From Mannheimia haemolytica (lineage in GTDB: Bacteria; Pseudomonadota; Gammaproteobacteria; Enterobacterales; Pasteurellaceae), in the NCBI GenBank assembly GCA_900638155.1, contig LR134495.1, positions 1-64,000 on the forward strand: a stretch of 64,000 nucleotides of DNA. Direction: 5' to 3'. The translations under genes were made by a program, and so were the position numbers. Shown in pieces: positions 9,900-21,367 of the stretch. Position 1 is the first letter of the stretch; the number at the start of each line of letters is the position of its first letter. The notes beneath the pieces were generated by a model. That model was not told the DNA's origin. It saw nothing but the letters and a program-made list of their open reading frames with translations, and made no database searches.

Positions 9900-10297
9900 A
9901 GTGTTTCTACTCGCTGTTCAAATTCAATAAATAAAGGCAGATACGCCTTGATAATTTTATTAAATTCTTCAGTTAAAATAGTTTCATCGTAAGTATGAAC
10001 TATTATATTGCGGCTTTTTATCATTTCTAGCCAAACTTCGCCCTGAGTGATTAGCCCACGATTAAAAGCCAAACGAGAAGCCGTTTTTGAACCATAAATA
10101 TCAACTTCACCTTCCCATTTTAAAATATCTTGCATTAACTTCCACGCTAACTCGTGTGTAATCTCAAAACTCTGGATAATTCCTTTTTTAATTACATCAA
10201 TGTCGGTATCAGCGTATTTTTCTGCTTCTGCTTGAAGGTAACTTACTGATTTTTTATAGTTATCAAACCGCTGTTTCCAGCGAATATCTCTATTCAT
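9881..10297 (-). CDS. HEPN-domain toxin, HI0074-like (module 1)
   Basis: An all-helical HEPN protein of the nucleotidyltransferase substrate-binding family (HI0074-like). The RX4HXY ribonuclease motif is intact: R96, H101 and Y103 in SRNIIVHTYDE. The tyrosine is the residue modified by MNT partners in studied systems. At 138 aa the length is typical. Its ATG comes one base after the TAA of nqrM (TAA-T-ATG), so translation may be coupled to that gene. It overlaps the MNT gene downstream. RNase activity and targets are not shown by sequence. Confidence 0.85.
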   Translation of the reverse strand: MNRDIRWKQRFDNYKKSVSYLQAEAEKYADTDIDVIKKGIIQSFEITHELAWKLMQDILKWEGEVDIYGSKTASRLAFNRGLITQGEVWLEMIKSRNIIVHTYDETILTEEFNKIIKAYLPLFIEFEQRVETLCQTLD

Positions 10298-10298
10298 A

Positions 10299-10544
10299 TT
10301 ATTTCACTTCATAAAATTGTGGCTCTTTATTAAAACGTGCCACTTCTTCAGGGTCGGCTGTGCCGTCTGCGATTTTAGATTTTAGGTTATCGCAAGGTTC
10401 TTCGCAGTCGCACATTTTTTTCATACCTAAAGCGGTGATACCGCCACAGCTGCCTTTGATGGTTTTGCCTTTCACGATAAAACCAATCGACATCGCAAAA
10501 ATCACGGCTACAAAAAAGCCAAAGGTTAATAATACAGTTTCCAT
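10299..10544 (-). CDS. nqrM: Na+-NQR maturation protein NqrM
   Basis: A small membrane-anchored protein required to mature Na+-translocating NADH:quinone reductase. It is thought to help insert iron at the NqrD/NqrE cysteine site. The 81-aa protein has one membrane segment (about 5-25) followed by four cysteines, C33, C45, C47 and C51 (GSCGG, MCDCEEPC), as expected for the family. It lies 12 bp after apbE, the same order as in H. influenzae. A HEPN toxin gene begins one base after its stop, which is unusual. Confidence 0.92.
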   Translation of the reverse strand: METVLLTFGFFVAVIFAMSIGFIVKGKTIKGSCGGITALGMKKMCDCEEPCDNLKSKIADGTADPEEVARFNKEPQFYEVK

Positions 10545-10556
10545 TTTTCACTCCAA

Positions 10557-11591
10557 CTATTGTGATTGAATAAGTTTGCTAAATTCGCTCGACATTTGTG
10601 TCTCAAATTTATCGCCGTTTTTAACAATTAAAAAGATTGCTAATTTTTCACGCTCTGCCACTGCTAATGCTTTTTCCGCTCCTAACACAAATAAACCGGT
10701 TGATAAGCCGTCTGCCGTCATTGTGGTTGGGGCAAATACAGTGATAGAGGCTAAATTATGGTTTACCGGACGTAACTGTTTTGGGTCGATAATATGTGAA
10801 AGACGGTTGCCTTTTTCATCTTCAAAATAATTACGATAATTGCCCGAAGTTGCCATCGCCAAATTGTGCAACGGCACGGTAATTTGTGCGGCTTGACCTT
10901 GTGTCATTACCGGTTGCTCGATTGCAATCCGCCAATCTAAGCCTTGTAAATTTTTTCCTTTGCCTCGTAATTCGCCACCAATTTCAACTAAATAGTTGCT
11001 CACACCTATAGTTTCAAGATGCTCGGCTAATTTATCTACACCGAAACCCTTTGCAATAGACGATAAATCTAGATAAAGATTAGCTGCTGACTTGGTGAGC
11101 TTGGGTTTACTACTCATTTCAAGCAAAATTTTATCAATGCCGACATAAGCAGAACGCTCTGCAATTTGTTCCTCAGACGGCACTTTATTTAAGCGTTTAT
11201 CCGGCCCGAACCCCCACAAGTTCACCAATGGACCAACGGTTACATCTAAAGCCCCTTCGGTGACTTTATTTAAACGGATTGCCTCTTGTACCACTTTTGC
11301 AAAATCCTGCGAAATTTCGACCGCTTGATTTGCCTGCTTTGCTTGATTAAAACGGCTAATTTCCGAATCTTGTTGGTAGGTGGACATCTGATTATTCACC
11401 TCAATCAATAAGCCATCCAGCTCATTTTTCATTTTTTCAGGCGAAATCAAATTCTTCACTTCACCATTATCAATATATTTTACGGTGTAAGTTGTCCCCA
11501 TGGTTTTGCCCGACAGCGTAATTTGCTCAGGGGCTTTTTCACAAGCACTTAAAGTAAAAAAAGCAATTAAAAGAAGAAAAAATTTTTTCAT
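10557..11591 (-). CDS. apbE: FAD:protein FMN transferase ApbE
   Basis: Covalently attaches FMN to a threonine of target proteins; here the likely targets are NqrB and NqrC of the adjacent operon. The 344-aa product is a lipoprotein with a hydrophobic leader ending in the lipobox LSAC (C17), so it sits at the periplasmic face. The conserved TADGLSTGLFVLG segment is near the C-terminus. The frame opens three codons earlier (MIP); the ATG at 11591 (MKKFF) gives a clean signal peptide. HEPN/MNT module 2 is upstream with a gap of about 50 bp and nqrM is downstream. Confidence 0.95.
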   Translation of the reverse strand: MKKFFLLLIAFFTLSACEKAPEQITLSGKTMGTTYTVKYIDNGEVKNLISPEKMKNELDGLLIEVNNQMSTYQQDSEISRFNQAKQANQAVEISQDFAKVVQEAIRLNKVTEGALDVTVGPLVNLWGFGPDKRLNKVPSEEQIAERSAYVGIDKILLEMSSKPKLTKSAANLYLDLSSIAKGFGVDKLAEHLETIGVSNYLVEIGGELRGKGKNLQGLDWRIAIEQPVMTQGQAAQITVPLHNLAMATSGNYRNYFEDEKGNRLSHIIDPKQLRPVNHNLASITVFAPTTMTADGLSTGLFVLGAEKALAVAEREKLAIFLIVKNGDKFETQMSSEFSKLIQSQ

Positions 11592-11639
11592 TGGTATCAC
11601 AAAAGTTAAAAATTGGGGAAATTATAGCATATTTAGCGA

Positions 11640-11933
11640 TTAAATAAGCACTTCATATCGTTGTAAAATAATTTGTTTAAACGATTCGTTGCAACTTGCC
11701 CAGTCAATCAGATCTACTGTGAAAGGTAGGTCAGAATCCGTAAACGCAAGCTCTAACTCTGTTTGTTGCCGAATCGTGAGCGGTTGTTTGGTGATTAATG
11801 CTAAATCAAGATCCGAATAGGCTTTAGCTGTGCCTTTAATGCGAGAGCCAAAAACCCAAACGGGTGTATCAGGCAAGTATTTTTTGAAAATATCCAACAC
11901 CTGTTGGCGTTGTGCCTCAGTTAAATCAATCAT
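11640..11933 (-). CDS. MNT-family nucleotidyltransferase antitoxin (module 2)
   Basis: A second minimal nucleotidyltransferase of 97 aa. The motif GSx10DxD is intact (G29, S30, D41, D43) and a third acidic residue is at D74 (FTVDLID). It overlaps the upstream HEPN gene by 8 bp, so translation is probably coupled. apparent resemblance to module 1 is confined to the motifs, so the two pairs look like separate acquisitions, not a recent duplication. The antitoxin role is inferred from the family. Confidence 0.84.
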   Translation of the reverse strand: MIDLTEAQRQQVLDIFKKYLPDTPVWVFGSRIKGTAKAYSDLDLALITKQPLTIRQQTELELAFTDSDLPFTVDLIDWASCNESFKQIILQRYEVLI

Positions 11934-12360
11934 AGCTATTGCGTTTTTGGAGCTGTTTAACTAAAAAATACGTACTTTCCAGAAAGTTTGAAATTCCGTT
12001 ATAAACCTGCAGTGCTTTATTTTGATCATAAGTATGCGAGGTAATATTTCGCATTTTGCGATAATCTAGCCAGACTTCCGGTGATTCAATCAGCCCATAT
12101 TGAGCAGCCATTCGCAAAATATCACGGAACTCGGTGCTATCAATATCAGTGTCATTTGACTCAATGTTTTTGAGCTGACGCTTGAGCATTTTTATCGACA
12201 ATTCGTAAACAAATTCAAATTTTTGGATTGCTCCTGCAATCAAAGTGTCTTGAATAATTGCTTCTTGCCGGTTAAACCACGCTTGATTTTCAAGGCTGAC
12301 AATCGTTTTCTCAAGGGAATTGAAAGCATTTTCAAGTGCCGTAATATCCAGTTGTTCCAT
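11926..12360 (-). CDS. HEPN-domain toxin (module 2)
   Basis: A second HEPN protein of the nucleotidyltransferase substrate-binding family, 144 aa. The RX4HXY motif is intact: R104, H109 and Y111 in MRNITSHTYDQ. The frame is open seven codons further upstream, but AAGGGGA lies about 5 bp before the ATG at 12360, which decides the start. It is the first gene after the terminator-like repeat that closes the nqr operon. Its promoter, in the gap at 12361-12419, would therefore read through toxin, antitoxin, apbE and nqrM. Confidence 0.84.
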   Translation of the reverse strand: MEQLDITALENAFNSLEKTIVSLENQAWFNRQEAIIQDTLIAGAIQKFEFVYELSIKMLKRQLKNIESNDTDIDSTEFRDILRMAAQYGLIESPEVWLDYRKMRNITSHTYDQNKALQVYNGISNFLESTYFLVKQLQKRNSYD

Positions 12361-12419
12361 TTGCTTCCCCTTAAAATTCACATTATTAAATTACCAAAAC
12401 TTAATAATATAAATTAAAT

Positions 12420-12463
12420 CAAGCGGTCAATTTTGCAGAAAATTTTGCAAATTTGACCGCTTG
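12420..12463 (-). terminator. Inverted uptake-sequence pair after nqrF
   Basis: CAAGCGGTCAA (12420-12430) pairs with TTGACCGCTTG (12453-12463). It separates the nqr operon from the HEPN/MNT-apbE-nqrM block. Confidence 0.72.
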
Positions 12464-12483
12464 TAGTCAGAAGTTAAGGTTTA

Positions 12484-13713
12484 TCAACCACCGAAGTCAT
12501 CTAATAAGATGTTTTCGTCTTCTACACCTAAGCTCTTCAGCATACCGATTACGGCAGCATTCATCACCGGTGGACCACACATATAGTATTCGCAGTCTTC
12601 AGGTGCTTCGTGGTTTTTGAGGTAGTTCTCATAAAGCACGTTATGAATAAAGCCACGGAAGTAATCTTCTCTGTCGCCCGGTAATGGATCAGAAAGTGCC
12701 ACATACCATTTGAAGTTGTCGTTTTCTGCTTGAAGACCATCAAAATCTTCCACATAGAACATTTCACGTTCTGAACGAGCACCATACCAGAATGACATTT
12801 TACGTTTAGATTTTAAACGTTTTAATTGGTCGAAGATATGTGAACGCATTGGTGCCATACCTGCACCACCACCGATAAAGACCATTTCCGCATCGGTATC
12901 TTTAGCGAAGAACTCACCGAATGGACCTGAAATTGTCACTTTATCACCCGGTTTTAATGACCAAATGTAGGAAGACATTTGACCCGGCGGTACGTCCGGA
13001 TTGCGTGGTGGAGGTGTAGCAATACGCACGTTAAGCATAATAATGCCTTTCTCTTCCGGATATGAGGCCATTGAGTATGCACGAATAATATGCTCGTCCA
13101 CTTTTGAAGTATAACGCCATAAGTCAAATTTATCCCAGTCTTCATGGTACTCTTTTGGAATATCGAAGTCTTTATAATGAACAGTATGAGGCTCAGCTTC
13201 AATTTGGATATAACCACCCGCACGGAACGGTACTTCTTCGCCTTCAGGAATTTGAAGTTTAAGCTCTTTGATGAAGGTTGCTTTGTTATCGTTTGAGATA
13301 ACGGTACATTCCCATTTTTTCACACCAAAGATCTCTTCCGGAAGTTCAACGTCCATTGAAGATTTCACGTTTACCTGACAAGCTAAACGCCAGCCTTCTT
13401 TCGCTTCTTTCTTAGAAATGTGCGATAACTCAGTTGGAAGAATTTCACCACCGCCTGATTTCACTTGTACTTTACATTGACCGCAAGAGCCACCGCCACC
13501 ACAAGCTGAGGAAACGAAAATCCCTTTACTTGCTAAAGCACCGAGTAATTTTCCACCAGCCGGTAGCGTAATGCCTTTTTCCGGATCGTTGTTGATTGAG
13601 ATGGTAATATCACCTGAATCAACTAATTTTGATTTAGCGAAAAGAATGATCACCGCAAGCACTAATACCAGAGCCGTAAATGCGATAATACCGAAAATAA
13701 AATTACTATCCAC
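12484..13713 (-). CDS. nqrF: Na+-NQR subunit F
   Basis: The electron-input subunit, which oxidises NADH through FAD and a [2Fe-2S] cluster. The 409-aa protein has an N-terminal membrane anchor (about 5-27) and a ferredoxin domain with cluster cysteines C71, C77, C80 and C112. An FAD-binding RAYSMASYP motif and an NADH-binding ferredoxin-reductase domain follow. It is the last gene of nqrABCDEF, 10 bp after nqrE. In H. influenzae apbE follows directly; here a HEPN/MNT pair intervenes. Confidence 0.98.
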   Translation of the reverse strand: MDSNFIFGIIAFTALVLVLAVIILFAKSKLVDSGDITISINNDPEKGITLPAGGKLLGALASKGIFVSSACGGGGSCGQCKVQVKSGGGEILPTELSHISKKEAKEGWRLACQVNVKSSMDVELPEEIFGVKKWECTVISNDNKATFIKELKLQIPEGEEVPFRAGGYIQIEAEPHTVHYKDFDIPKEYHEDWDKFDLWRYTSKVDEHIIRAYSMASYPEEKGIIMLNVRIATPPPRNPDVPPGQMSSYIWSLKPGDKVTISGPFGEFFAKDTDAEMVFIGGGAGMAPMRSHIFDQLKRLKSKRKMSFWYGARSEREMFYVEDFDGLQAENDNFKWYVALSDPLPGDREDYFRGFIHNVLYENYLKNHEAPEDCEYYMCGPPVMNAAVIGMLKSLGVEDENILLDDFGG

Positions 13714-13723
13714 GATATGCTCC

Positions 13724-14320
13724 TTATAATTGAATGCCTGAGAATGACATGAATCCTAACGCCATTAAACCTACCGTGATAAAGGTAATGCCTAAACCAC
13801 GTAAGCCTGCCGGCACGTCAGAATATTTCATTTTCTCGGTTAAACCTGCAAGTGCTACGATAGCTAACATCCAGCCTGTACCTGCACCTACACCATAAAC
13901 CACAGATTCTACAAAGTTATACTCACGTTGTACCATAAACGATACACCACCAAAAATCGCACAGTTTACGGTGATAAGTGGTAAGAAGATACCTAATGCA
14001 CTATAAAGTGCCGGGAAAAACTTGTCTAAAATCATTTCCAGAATTTGAACAAGTGCTGCAATAACCCCGATGAAAGTGATAAAGTTTAAGAAGCTTAAAT
14101 CCACACCTTCTACTAATGCACCCTCTTTTAATACGTGGGTATAAACTAATTGGTTAGCTGGAACTGCAATGCCAAGTACTACAATTACCGCAATACCTAA
14201 ACCAAAAGCAGTTGAAACTTTCTTAGACACCGCAAGGAATGTACACATACCAAGGAAGAAAGAAAGTGCCATATTTTCAATAAATACGGACTTAACAAAG
14301 ATACTCAGAAGATGTTCCAT
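13724..14320 (-). CDS. nqrE: Na+-NQR subunit E
   Basis: Six-helix membrane subunit of the sodium pump, paralogous to NqrD. Cysteines in the first and fourth helices of NqrD/NqrE bind an iron centre inside the membrane. Here they are seen in the [10 protein letters not shown] and [10 protein letters not shown] segments. The 198-aa length is standard. It starts one base after the nqrD stop. Confidence 0.97.
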   Translation of the reverse strand: MEHLLSIFVKSVFIENMALSFFLGMCTFLAVSKKVSTAFGLGIAVIVVLGIAVPANQLVYTHVLKEGALVEGVDLSFLNFITFIGVIAALVQILEMILDKFFPALYSALGIFLPLITVNCAIFGGVSFMVQREYNFVESVVYGVGAGTGWMLAIVALAGLTEKMKYSDVPAGLRGLGITFITVGLMALGFMSFSGIQL

Positions 14321-14321
14321 C

Positions 14322-14948
14322 TTATTTCTCCACTTGTTCCGGTTTCCACGTTCTAATCGCCCAGATCACAAATCCGATAATAAAGAACGCACTTGGTGCT
14401 AATAAGAATAAACCGTTTGCTTGATACCAACCACCATTTTGAACAGTTTCAAGAATGGTGATACCGAAAATTTTACCTGAACCGATAAGTTCACGTAAAA
14501 AGGCAACGATAATTAACATTGCACCGTAGCCTAAACCGTTACCGATACCATCAACAAAACTTTCAACCGGGCCTGATTTCATCGCGAATGCTTCTGCACG
14601 CCCCATTACGATACAGTTGGTAATAATCAGACCAACGAATACCGATAATTGTTTTGATAGATCGTAAGCATAAGCACGTAAGATTTGGTCAACCAAAATT
14701 ACTAATGAAGCAATAATCGCCATTTGTACAATGATACGGATACTATTTGGAATATAGTTACGAATCATTGAAATAAACATACTTGAGAATGCAGTAACTA
14801 AACTTACCGCAATTGCCATTACTACTGCTGTTTGTAATTGAGTCGTTACCGCTAACGCAGAACAAATACCTAAGATCTGTAATGCGATCGGGTTGTTATC
14901 GACAATTGGCGATAACAATAATTTTTTAAGATTGTTATTGTCTGCCAT
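14322..14948 (-). CDS. nqrD: Na+-NQR subunit D
   Basis: Six-helix membrane subunit of 208 aa, partner of NqrE. Its cysteines lie in the [10 protein letters not shown] and [12 protein letters not shown] segments. The start codon overlaps the last base of nqrC, so the two are translationally coupled. Confidence 0.97.
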   Translation of the reverse strand: MADNNNLKKLLLSPIVDNNPIALQILGICSALAVTTQLQTAVVMAIAVSLVTAFSSMFISMIRNYIPNSIRIIVQMAIIASLVILVDQILRAYAYDLSKQLSVFVGLIITNCIVMGRAEAFAMKSGPVESFVDGIGNGLGYGAMLIIVAFLRELIGSGKIFGITILETVQNGGWYQANGLFLLAPSAFFIIGFVIWAIRTWKPEQVEK

Positions 14949-15721
14949 TAGTTAGCTCCTGCCGCTGCTTTAAATTTTGCTAAATATGGACCAAAACCAT
15001 TTTGACCAAACCAGTATTTGAATGAGCCATCCACACCGTTTGAGGTTAATGTCGCACCGGATAAACCATCAACGCCGTGATCTTTATCTGCCGATGCACC
15101 TTTACCCACTCTTAACGCAACTTGGTTTTGCTCGTTAAATAGTTTTTTACCTACAAAGTTTTTCTGCCAGTTTGGGTTTGCAATTTCACCACCTAAACCT
15201 GCCGTTTCACCTTGTTCATAGTAAGTAATACCATTGATCGTATTTGCATCAGGTTGTACTGCCACAAAACCGTACATAATTGACCATAAGCCGTTACCGT
15301 GCATTGGTAATACTACTTGAGTCGTTTTACCTGAGTCATCTTTTACTAAATAAACTTCCGCATATTTAGCTCGAGTTTTGATATTCGCTTTATCATCTTC
15401 AGGAGCAATCACAACATTTTGCGCCGGATCTTTAGCTGCTGCACGAGCATCAAAGCCTGTTACACCGTCAACATAATCGCCTGTTGCTAAATCTACAATT
15501 TTCGGCTCAATAAATTTGGTATAGGTTTCTTGCACATCAGTATCTTTTTGCAATAAACCGGCCGCTTGTAAAATGTTTTTCTGTTTATCAAGTTGTTTCT
15601 GAATATCTTGTGTGGGTTTAAGCATTACTGCTGCACCTGCCACAATTAAAGAACAGATTAAACTTAATAAAACTACAACAGTTAGCGTTCCGCCAACGCT
15701 ATCTTTATTAAATTTAGCCAT
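14948..15721 (-). CDS. nqrC: Na+-NQR subunit C
   Basis: Membrane-anchored periplasmic flavoprotein of the pump. The 257-aa protein has one N-terminal membrane segment (about 12-33). The flavinylation motif [10 protein letters not shown] places the FMN-bearing threonine at T224. ApbE, encoded 4 kb downstream, is the enzyme expected to attach the FMN. It overlaps the 3' end of nqrB by 8 bp. Confidence 0.97.
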   Translation of the reverse strand: MAKFNKDSVGGTLTVVVLLSLICSLIVAGAAVMLKPTQDIQKQLDKQKNILQAAGLLQKDTDVQETYTKFIEPKIVDLATGDYVDGVTGFDARAAAKDPAQNVVIAPEDDKANIKTRAKYAEVYLVKDDSGKTTQVVLPMHGNGLWSIMYGFVAVQPDANTINGITYYEQGETAGLGGEIANPNWQKNFVGKKLFNEQNQVALRVGKGASADKDHGVDGLSGATLTSNGVDGSFKYWFGQNGFGPYLAKFKAAAGAN

Positions 15722-16949
15722 TGTTTGCTACCCTCGCTAATCTGCGTTTGATATTCCCTTGAACTACTAAATAGTCAAAGATTGGAGCAAATAAGTTAGC
15801 AAATAAAATCGCTAACATCATACCCTCAGGGTATGCCGGGTTTACCACACGGATTAATACACACATAAAGCCGATTAAGATACCGTATGCCCATTTACCT
15901 TTGTTCGTAAATGCAGCTGATACCGGGTCGGTTGCCATAAAGAACATACCGATCGCAAAACCACCTAATACTAAGTGCCAATGCCAAGGCATAGAGAATA
16001 ATGGGTTGGTATCAGAACCGATTACATTAAATAATGTCGCAGTTGCCGCCATACCAATCATTACACCGGCAATAATTCGCCAAGAAGCAATTCGAGCAAA
16101 TACAATGATTGCAGCACCAATAATCAACATTAAGGTAGAGGTCTCGCCGATAGAACCCGGAATATTACCTAAGAACGCATCCATCCAAGTAATGGTTTCA
16201 CCGGTTGCAACGTGCTGTAATGCACCTTGACCACCAACTGCCCATTGAGAAAGTGCAGTTGCACCTGAGAAGCCATCTGCGGCAACCCATACTGCATCAC
16301 CTGAAATTTGCCCCGGATAAGCAAAGAATAAGAAAGCACGACCGGCTAATGCTGGGTTCATAAAGTTTTTACCCACGCCACCGAATACTTCTTTTGCCAC
16401 TACCACACCAAAGGTGATAGCAAGAGCAGCTTGCCATAATGGTAATGTTGGCGGAACGATTAACGCTAACAATAATGAAGTGACGAAGAAACCTTCATTT
16501 ACATCGTGCTTACGCACTGCGGCAAATAAAATTTCCCAAGTTACACCTACTGCAAAGATCGTAATGTAGATAGGTAGGAAATATGTTGCACCCAGCAACA
16601 TTTTGGTTCCCCAGCCTGCATTAGCAATAGAGCCTAAACTATCAGCTAAACCATAGTGCCAATCATTTGCCACTAAATCTGATAAAGTACCCATTTTTAA
16701 TGCTGCAAGAATACCTTGTGAACCTACATTGTACATACCGTAGAACATTGCAGGGAAAAGTGCTAGCCACACGAAGATCATCATACGTTTGGAATCAATC
16801 GCATCACGAACGTGGGCATCTTTCTGCGTCACATTGCCTTGCACATAAAGCACTGTTGCAATAGCTTCATACAACGCATACAGCTTTTCGTATTTTCCAC
16901 CCGGTAAAAACGCAGGTTCCATTTTTTCTAGTAAATGTTTTAAACCCAT
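15714..16949 (-). CDS. nqrB: Na+-NQR subunit B
   Basis: The main membrane subunit (411 aa, about ten helices), involved in sodium translocation and quinone binding. The flavinylation motif [10 protein letters not shown] places the covalent FMN at T231. It lies 2 bp after nqrA and overlaps nqrC by 8 bp, so the operon is tightly packed. Confidence 0.97.
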   Translation of the reverse strand: MGLKHLLEKMEPAFLPGGKYEKLYALYEAIATVLYVQGNVTQKDAHVRDAIDSKRMMIFVWLALFPAMFYGMYNVGSQGILAALKMGTLSDLVANDWHYGLADSLGSIANAGWGTKMLLGATYFLPIYITIFAVGVTWEILFAAVRKHDVNEGFFVTSLLLALIVPPTLPLWQAALAITFGVVVAKEVFGGVGKNFMNPALAGRAFLFFAYPGQISGDAVWVAADGFSGATALSQWAVGGQGALQHVATGETITWMDAFLGNIPGSIGETSTLMLIIGAAIIVFARIASWRIIAGVMIGMAATATLFNVIGSDTNPLFSMPWHWHLVLGGFAIGMFFMATDPVSAAFTNKGKWAYGILIGFMCVLIRVVNPAYPEGMMLAILFANLFAPIFDYLVVQGNIKRRLARVANNG

Positions 16950-16951
16950 TT

Positions 16952-18310
16952 TTAACCTTCCTTCTCGATCTTCTCTAATGCTGCACGCAACATCGGACCG
17001 TAATCATTTTTACCCGGACACACAAAGGTACAGAGTGCTAAATCTTCTTCGTCTAACTCCAAGCAACCTAAGGCTTGAGCAGAATCGGTATCATTAGATG
17101 CTAAATCACGCAGTAACAAGGTCGGGATAATATCCAACGGCATTACACGCTCATAAGAACCGATTGGCACCATAGCACGATGGCTACCGTGTGTACCTGT
17201 TGTGAAATTAAACAGTTTTTTACCGAAGTAACCTAATGTTGTACGGGTGATTGAGAATTTATTCGCCCCCGGCATAATCCAGCCGAAAAACTCTTTCTCA
17301 TTGCCTTCTGCAATTACAGAAACCTGCAACGCATAACGACCTAAATAGTCGTGAACGCCTTGCGCTTTCGCACCGCTTAACACTGAGCCTGAAATCACAC
17401 GGTTTTCCCCTGCGTTTAACTCATTCGCCACTAATTCAGACACTTTGGCGCCTAAACGGGTACGGATTAAACGTGGATTTTTCACTTGTGGACCTGCTAA
17501 TGCCACTACACGGTCAGTAAATAGCTCACCGGTCGTAAATAATTTACCGATAGCAATTACATCTTGGTAATTTAAATACCAAACTTGTTTAGTTGCACCA
17601 ACCGGATCAATAAAGTGAATGTGTGTACCTGCAAGCCCTGCTGGGTGCGGGCCTTTAAAACGGTTAGTTTGGACATTCTCAATTTGACGGCTTTGTGCCG
17701 CATTTAAAATATTTGAGTCTGCACTGCCACAGAGATGAATCACTTTTTTACTTTCAAATAAACGACTTAATACAGTTAAGCCATCAAAGAAAGCTTGTTG
17801 GTGTTCTGCAATAATCACTTCCGGATTTGCTGCAAGTGGATTAGTATCCATCGCATTGACAAAAATAGAGGAAGGTTCTGCATCTAATGCAGGCACTTTG
17901 CTAAACGGACGTGTACGGAAAGCCGTCCATAAGCCTGACTCTACAAGGTTTTGTTTTACTTGCTCTGAAGTTAATGAAGCTAATTGGCTGGCTTCATAAC
18001 GAGCAAAGGTAATTTGCTCATCACCCTCAACTTTAATTACTACCGATTGAAGAACACGCTTCTCGCCACGGTTAATTGCCGTTACGGTACCACTTGCAGG
18101 GGCAGTAAATACCACGCCCGGATTCTTTTTATCTTCAAAAAGAACCTGACCTTTCTTTACTACATCGCCTTCACGCACTTTCATTGAAGGACGCATACCC
18201 ACATATTCTTCACCAAGCATAGCAACTTCAGTAACGGTATTACCGTTATGGATTACTTGCTCAGGTTTTCCCGCAATCGGAAGATCTAAGCCTTTTTTGA
18301 TTGTAATCAT
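16952..18310 (-). CDS. nqrA: Na+-NQR subunit A
   Basis: Cytoplasmic quinone-binding subunit and first gene of the nqr operon (452 aa). The N-terminus ([15 protein letters not shown]) and the barrel-sandwich biotinyl-like fold ([19 protein letters not shown]) are typical. The ATG lies at 18310 with only a weak purine-rich ribosome site upstream. The operon promoter must lie in the 446-bp gap towards nfuA. Confidence 0.97.
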   Translation of the reverse strand: MITIKKGLDLPIAGKPEQVIHNGNTVTEVAMLGEEYVGMRPSMKVREGDVVKKGQVLFEDKKNPGVVFTAPASGTVTAINRGEKRVLQSVVIKVEGDEQITFARYEASQLASLTSEQVKQNLVESGLWTAFRTRPFSKVPALDAEPSSIFVNAMDTNPLAANPEVIIAEHQQAFFDGLTVLSRLFESKKVIHLCGSADSNILNAAQSRQIENVQTNRFKGPHPAGLAGTHIHFIDPVGATKQVWYLNYQDVIAIGKLFTTGELFTDRVVALAGPQVKNPRLIRTRLGAKVSELVANELNAGENRVISGSVLSGAKAQGVHDYLGRYALQVSVIAEGNEKEFFGWIMPGANKFSITRTTLGYFGKKLFNFTTGTHGSHRAMVPIGSYERVMPLDIIPTLLLRDLASNDTDSAQALGCLELDEEDLALCTFVCPGKNDYGPMLRAALEKIEKEG

Positions 18311-18756
18311 ATTGTTTGCACTACTTTTCTTTTGGGTTAAAAAATATGATTGCGCTAACGCAATCGCTTCTATTGAGCCGCAGCTTTACTTAAAAATAAA
18401 CAATGGTCCCCCACCTATTTTTAAAAGCCACATTAAGTTCTCAAATCTGTGATCAACCTTTATCTTTTCTTAACAAAAGGTTAACTAAAAATAATCTTCT
18501 TATTTTACCTAAAAAGCTCCCCTTCTGGCTAGGAAAACCCCCTATTTTTTGCATATTCCCGCGGTAAAATTTGAAATAAATCAAGATTTCAATTCCCTCT
18601 TAACATAAATTAACCATAATTAGTTAATCCAATTTCCCTTCAAGCGGTTAAATTTTATTAACAATTTGCAAAAATTTTTTTAGCTAGGCAATTTTGAAAT
18701 TCAGGCGTAAAATAGTTGATAAATTTTGTAAAATATTAAAAAACAGGATAATTTAA
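18311..18756. promoter_or_regulatory. Divergent intergenic region nqrA / nfuA
   Basis: A 446-bp gap between divergent operons that must hold both promoters. It is A/T-rich, with one uptake core at about 18642-18650. A short hairpin, GATTGCG (18348-18354) with CGCAATC (18359-18365), lies in the presumed nqr mRNA leader about 40 bp before nqrA. No confident sigma-70 boxes or named operator could be assigned, and no open frame looks coding. Confidence 0.5.
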
Positions 18757-19353
18757 ATGGAAGAACAAACCATTCATATTTCAATATCAGATGCAGCACA
18801 AGCCCATTTTGCCAGACTATTAGAACAGCAAGAAGAGGGAACTAATATCCGTATTTTTGTGGTCAATCCCGGCACACCGGGGGCAGAATGCGGTGTCTCT
18901 TACTGCCCACCCAATGCAGTTGAAGAGACGGATACCGAATTTAAATTTAACCGTTTCTCTGCATTTGTCGATGATATTAGCTTGCCGTTTTTAGACGAAG
19001 CAGAAATTGATTATGTCACTGACCCGATGGGTTCACAGCTAACGCTAAAAGCCCCTAACGCCAAAATGCGTAAAGTGGCTGATGATGCACCTTTTATCGA
19101 GCGTTTAGATTATGTGATTCAAACCCAAGTCAATCCGCAACTTGCCAGCCACGGTGGTAAAGTGACTTTAATTGAAATCACCGAAGATAAATATGCTGTG
19201 TTGCAGTTCGGCGGTGGTTGTAACGGTTGTTCAATGGTAGATGTGACCTTAAAAGAGGGGATTGAAAAACAGCTTCTGGCAATGTTCCCTGATGAATTAG
19301 TTGGTGTGAAAGATATTACCGAACACCAACACGGTGAACATTCTTACTATTAA
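18757..19353 (+). CDS. nfuA: Fe/S biogenesis protein NfuA
   Basis: An iron-sulfur carrier that receives [4Fe-4S] clusters and passes them to target enzymes. The 198-aa protein has an N-terminal degenerate A-type domain (about 1-100) and a C-terminal Nfu domain with the CxxC motif at C155/C158 ([14 protein letters not shown]). The ribosome site AGGA precedes the ATG. It is divergent from nqrA, whose products are iron-sulfur and flavin proteins, though no functional link is implied. Confidence 0.97.
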   Translation: MEEQTIHISISDAAQAHFARLLEQQEEGTNIRIFVVNPGTPGAECGVSYCPPNAVEETDTEFKFNRFSAFVDDISLPFLDEAEIDYVTDPMGSQLTLKAPNAKMRKVADDAPFIERLDYVIQTQVNPQLASHGGKVTLIEITEDKYAVLQFGGGCNGCSMVDVTLKEGIEKQLLAMFPDELVGVKDITEHQHGEHSYY

Positions 19354-19366
19354 TAAACATACTAAA

Positions 19367-19394
19367 AAGGGATAAATCATTTGATTTATCCCTT
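19367..19394 (+). terminator. nfuA terminator
   Basis: A stem of 11-13 bp, AAGGGATAAAT with ATTTATCCCTT, followed by GTTTTA, just after the nfuA stop. Confidence 0.75.
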
Positions 19395-19407
19395 GTTTTA
19401 TCATTCG

Positions 19408-19452
19408 CAAGCGGTCGAGTTTCGCAATTTTTTTACAAAATCCGACCGCTTG
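19408..19452 (-). terminator. Inverted uptake-sequence pair between nfuA and pyrG
   Basis: CAAGCGGTCG (19408-19417) pairs with CGACCGCTTG (19443-19452). It sits 10 bp past the pyrG stop and may terminate pyrG. Confidence 0.65.
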
Positions 19453-19462
19453 TTAAGTCTCA

Positions 19463-21118
<1,656 letters not shown>

Positions 21119-21291
21119 TTAATTGGGTTGGAAATTCAGAATATCAGTTTACTTTATAAAAAAGAAACTATCAGGACGGGAAAGTAGTTTACATCAAATT
21201 ACATTTTTTTGCTAATGGAAAATCGGTAAGCAGTCAGATTAATTCTTTTTCAATAGTGCTAACTAATCTTAACTTAATTAATGCACTATTA

Positions 21292-21337
21292 TTTGCGATA
21301 GATCAGAATTAACCTATATGTTTATGGATATCATAAT
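21292..21337 (+). promoter_or_regulatory. Candidate ansB promoter with FNR/CRP-like site
   Basis: A -10-like CATAAT (21332-21337) has a weak TTAACC -35 17 bp upstream. Centred about 43 bp before the predicted start is TTTGCGATAGATCAGAAT (21292-21309). It matches one CRP half-site (TGCGA) and resembles an FNR box (TTGCG-ATAG-ATCAG). E. coli ansB is controlled by FNR and CRP, which makes this plausible but not proven. Confidence 0.35.
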
Positions 21338-21367
21338 ACCTGTTTTTCTAATACTGGAGACGATACA

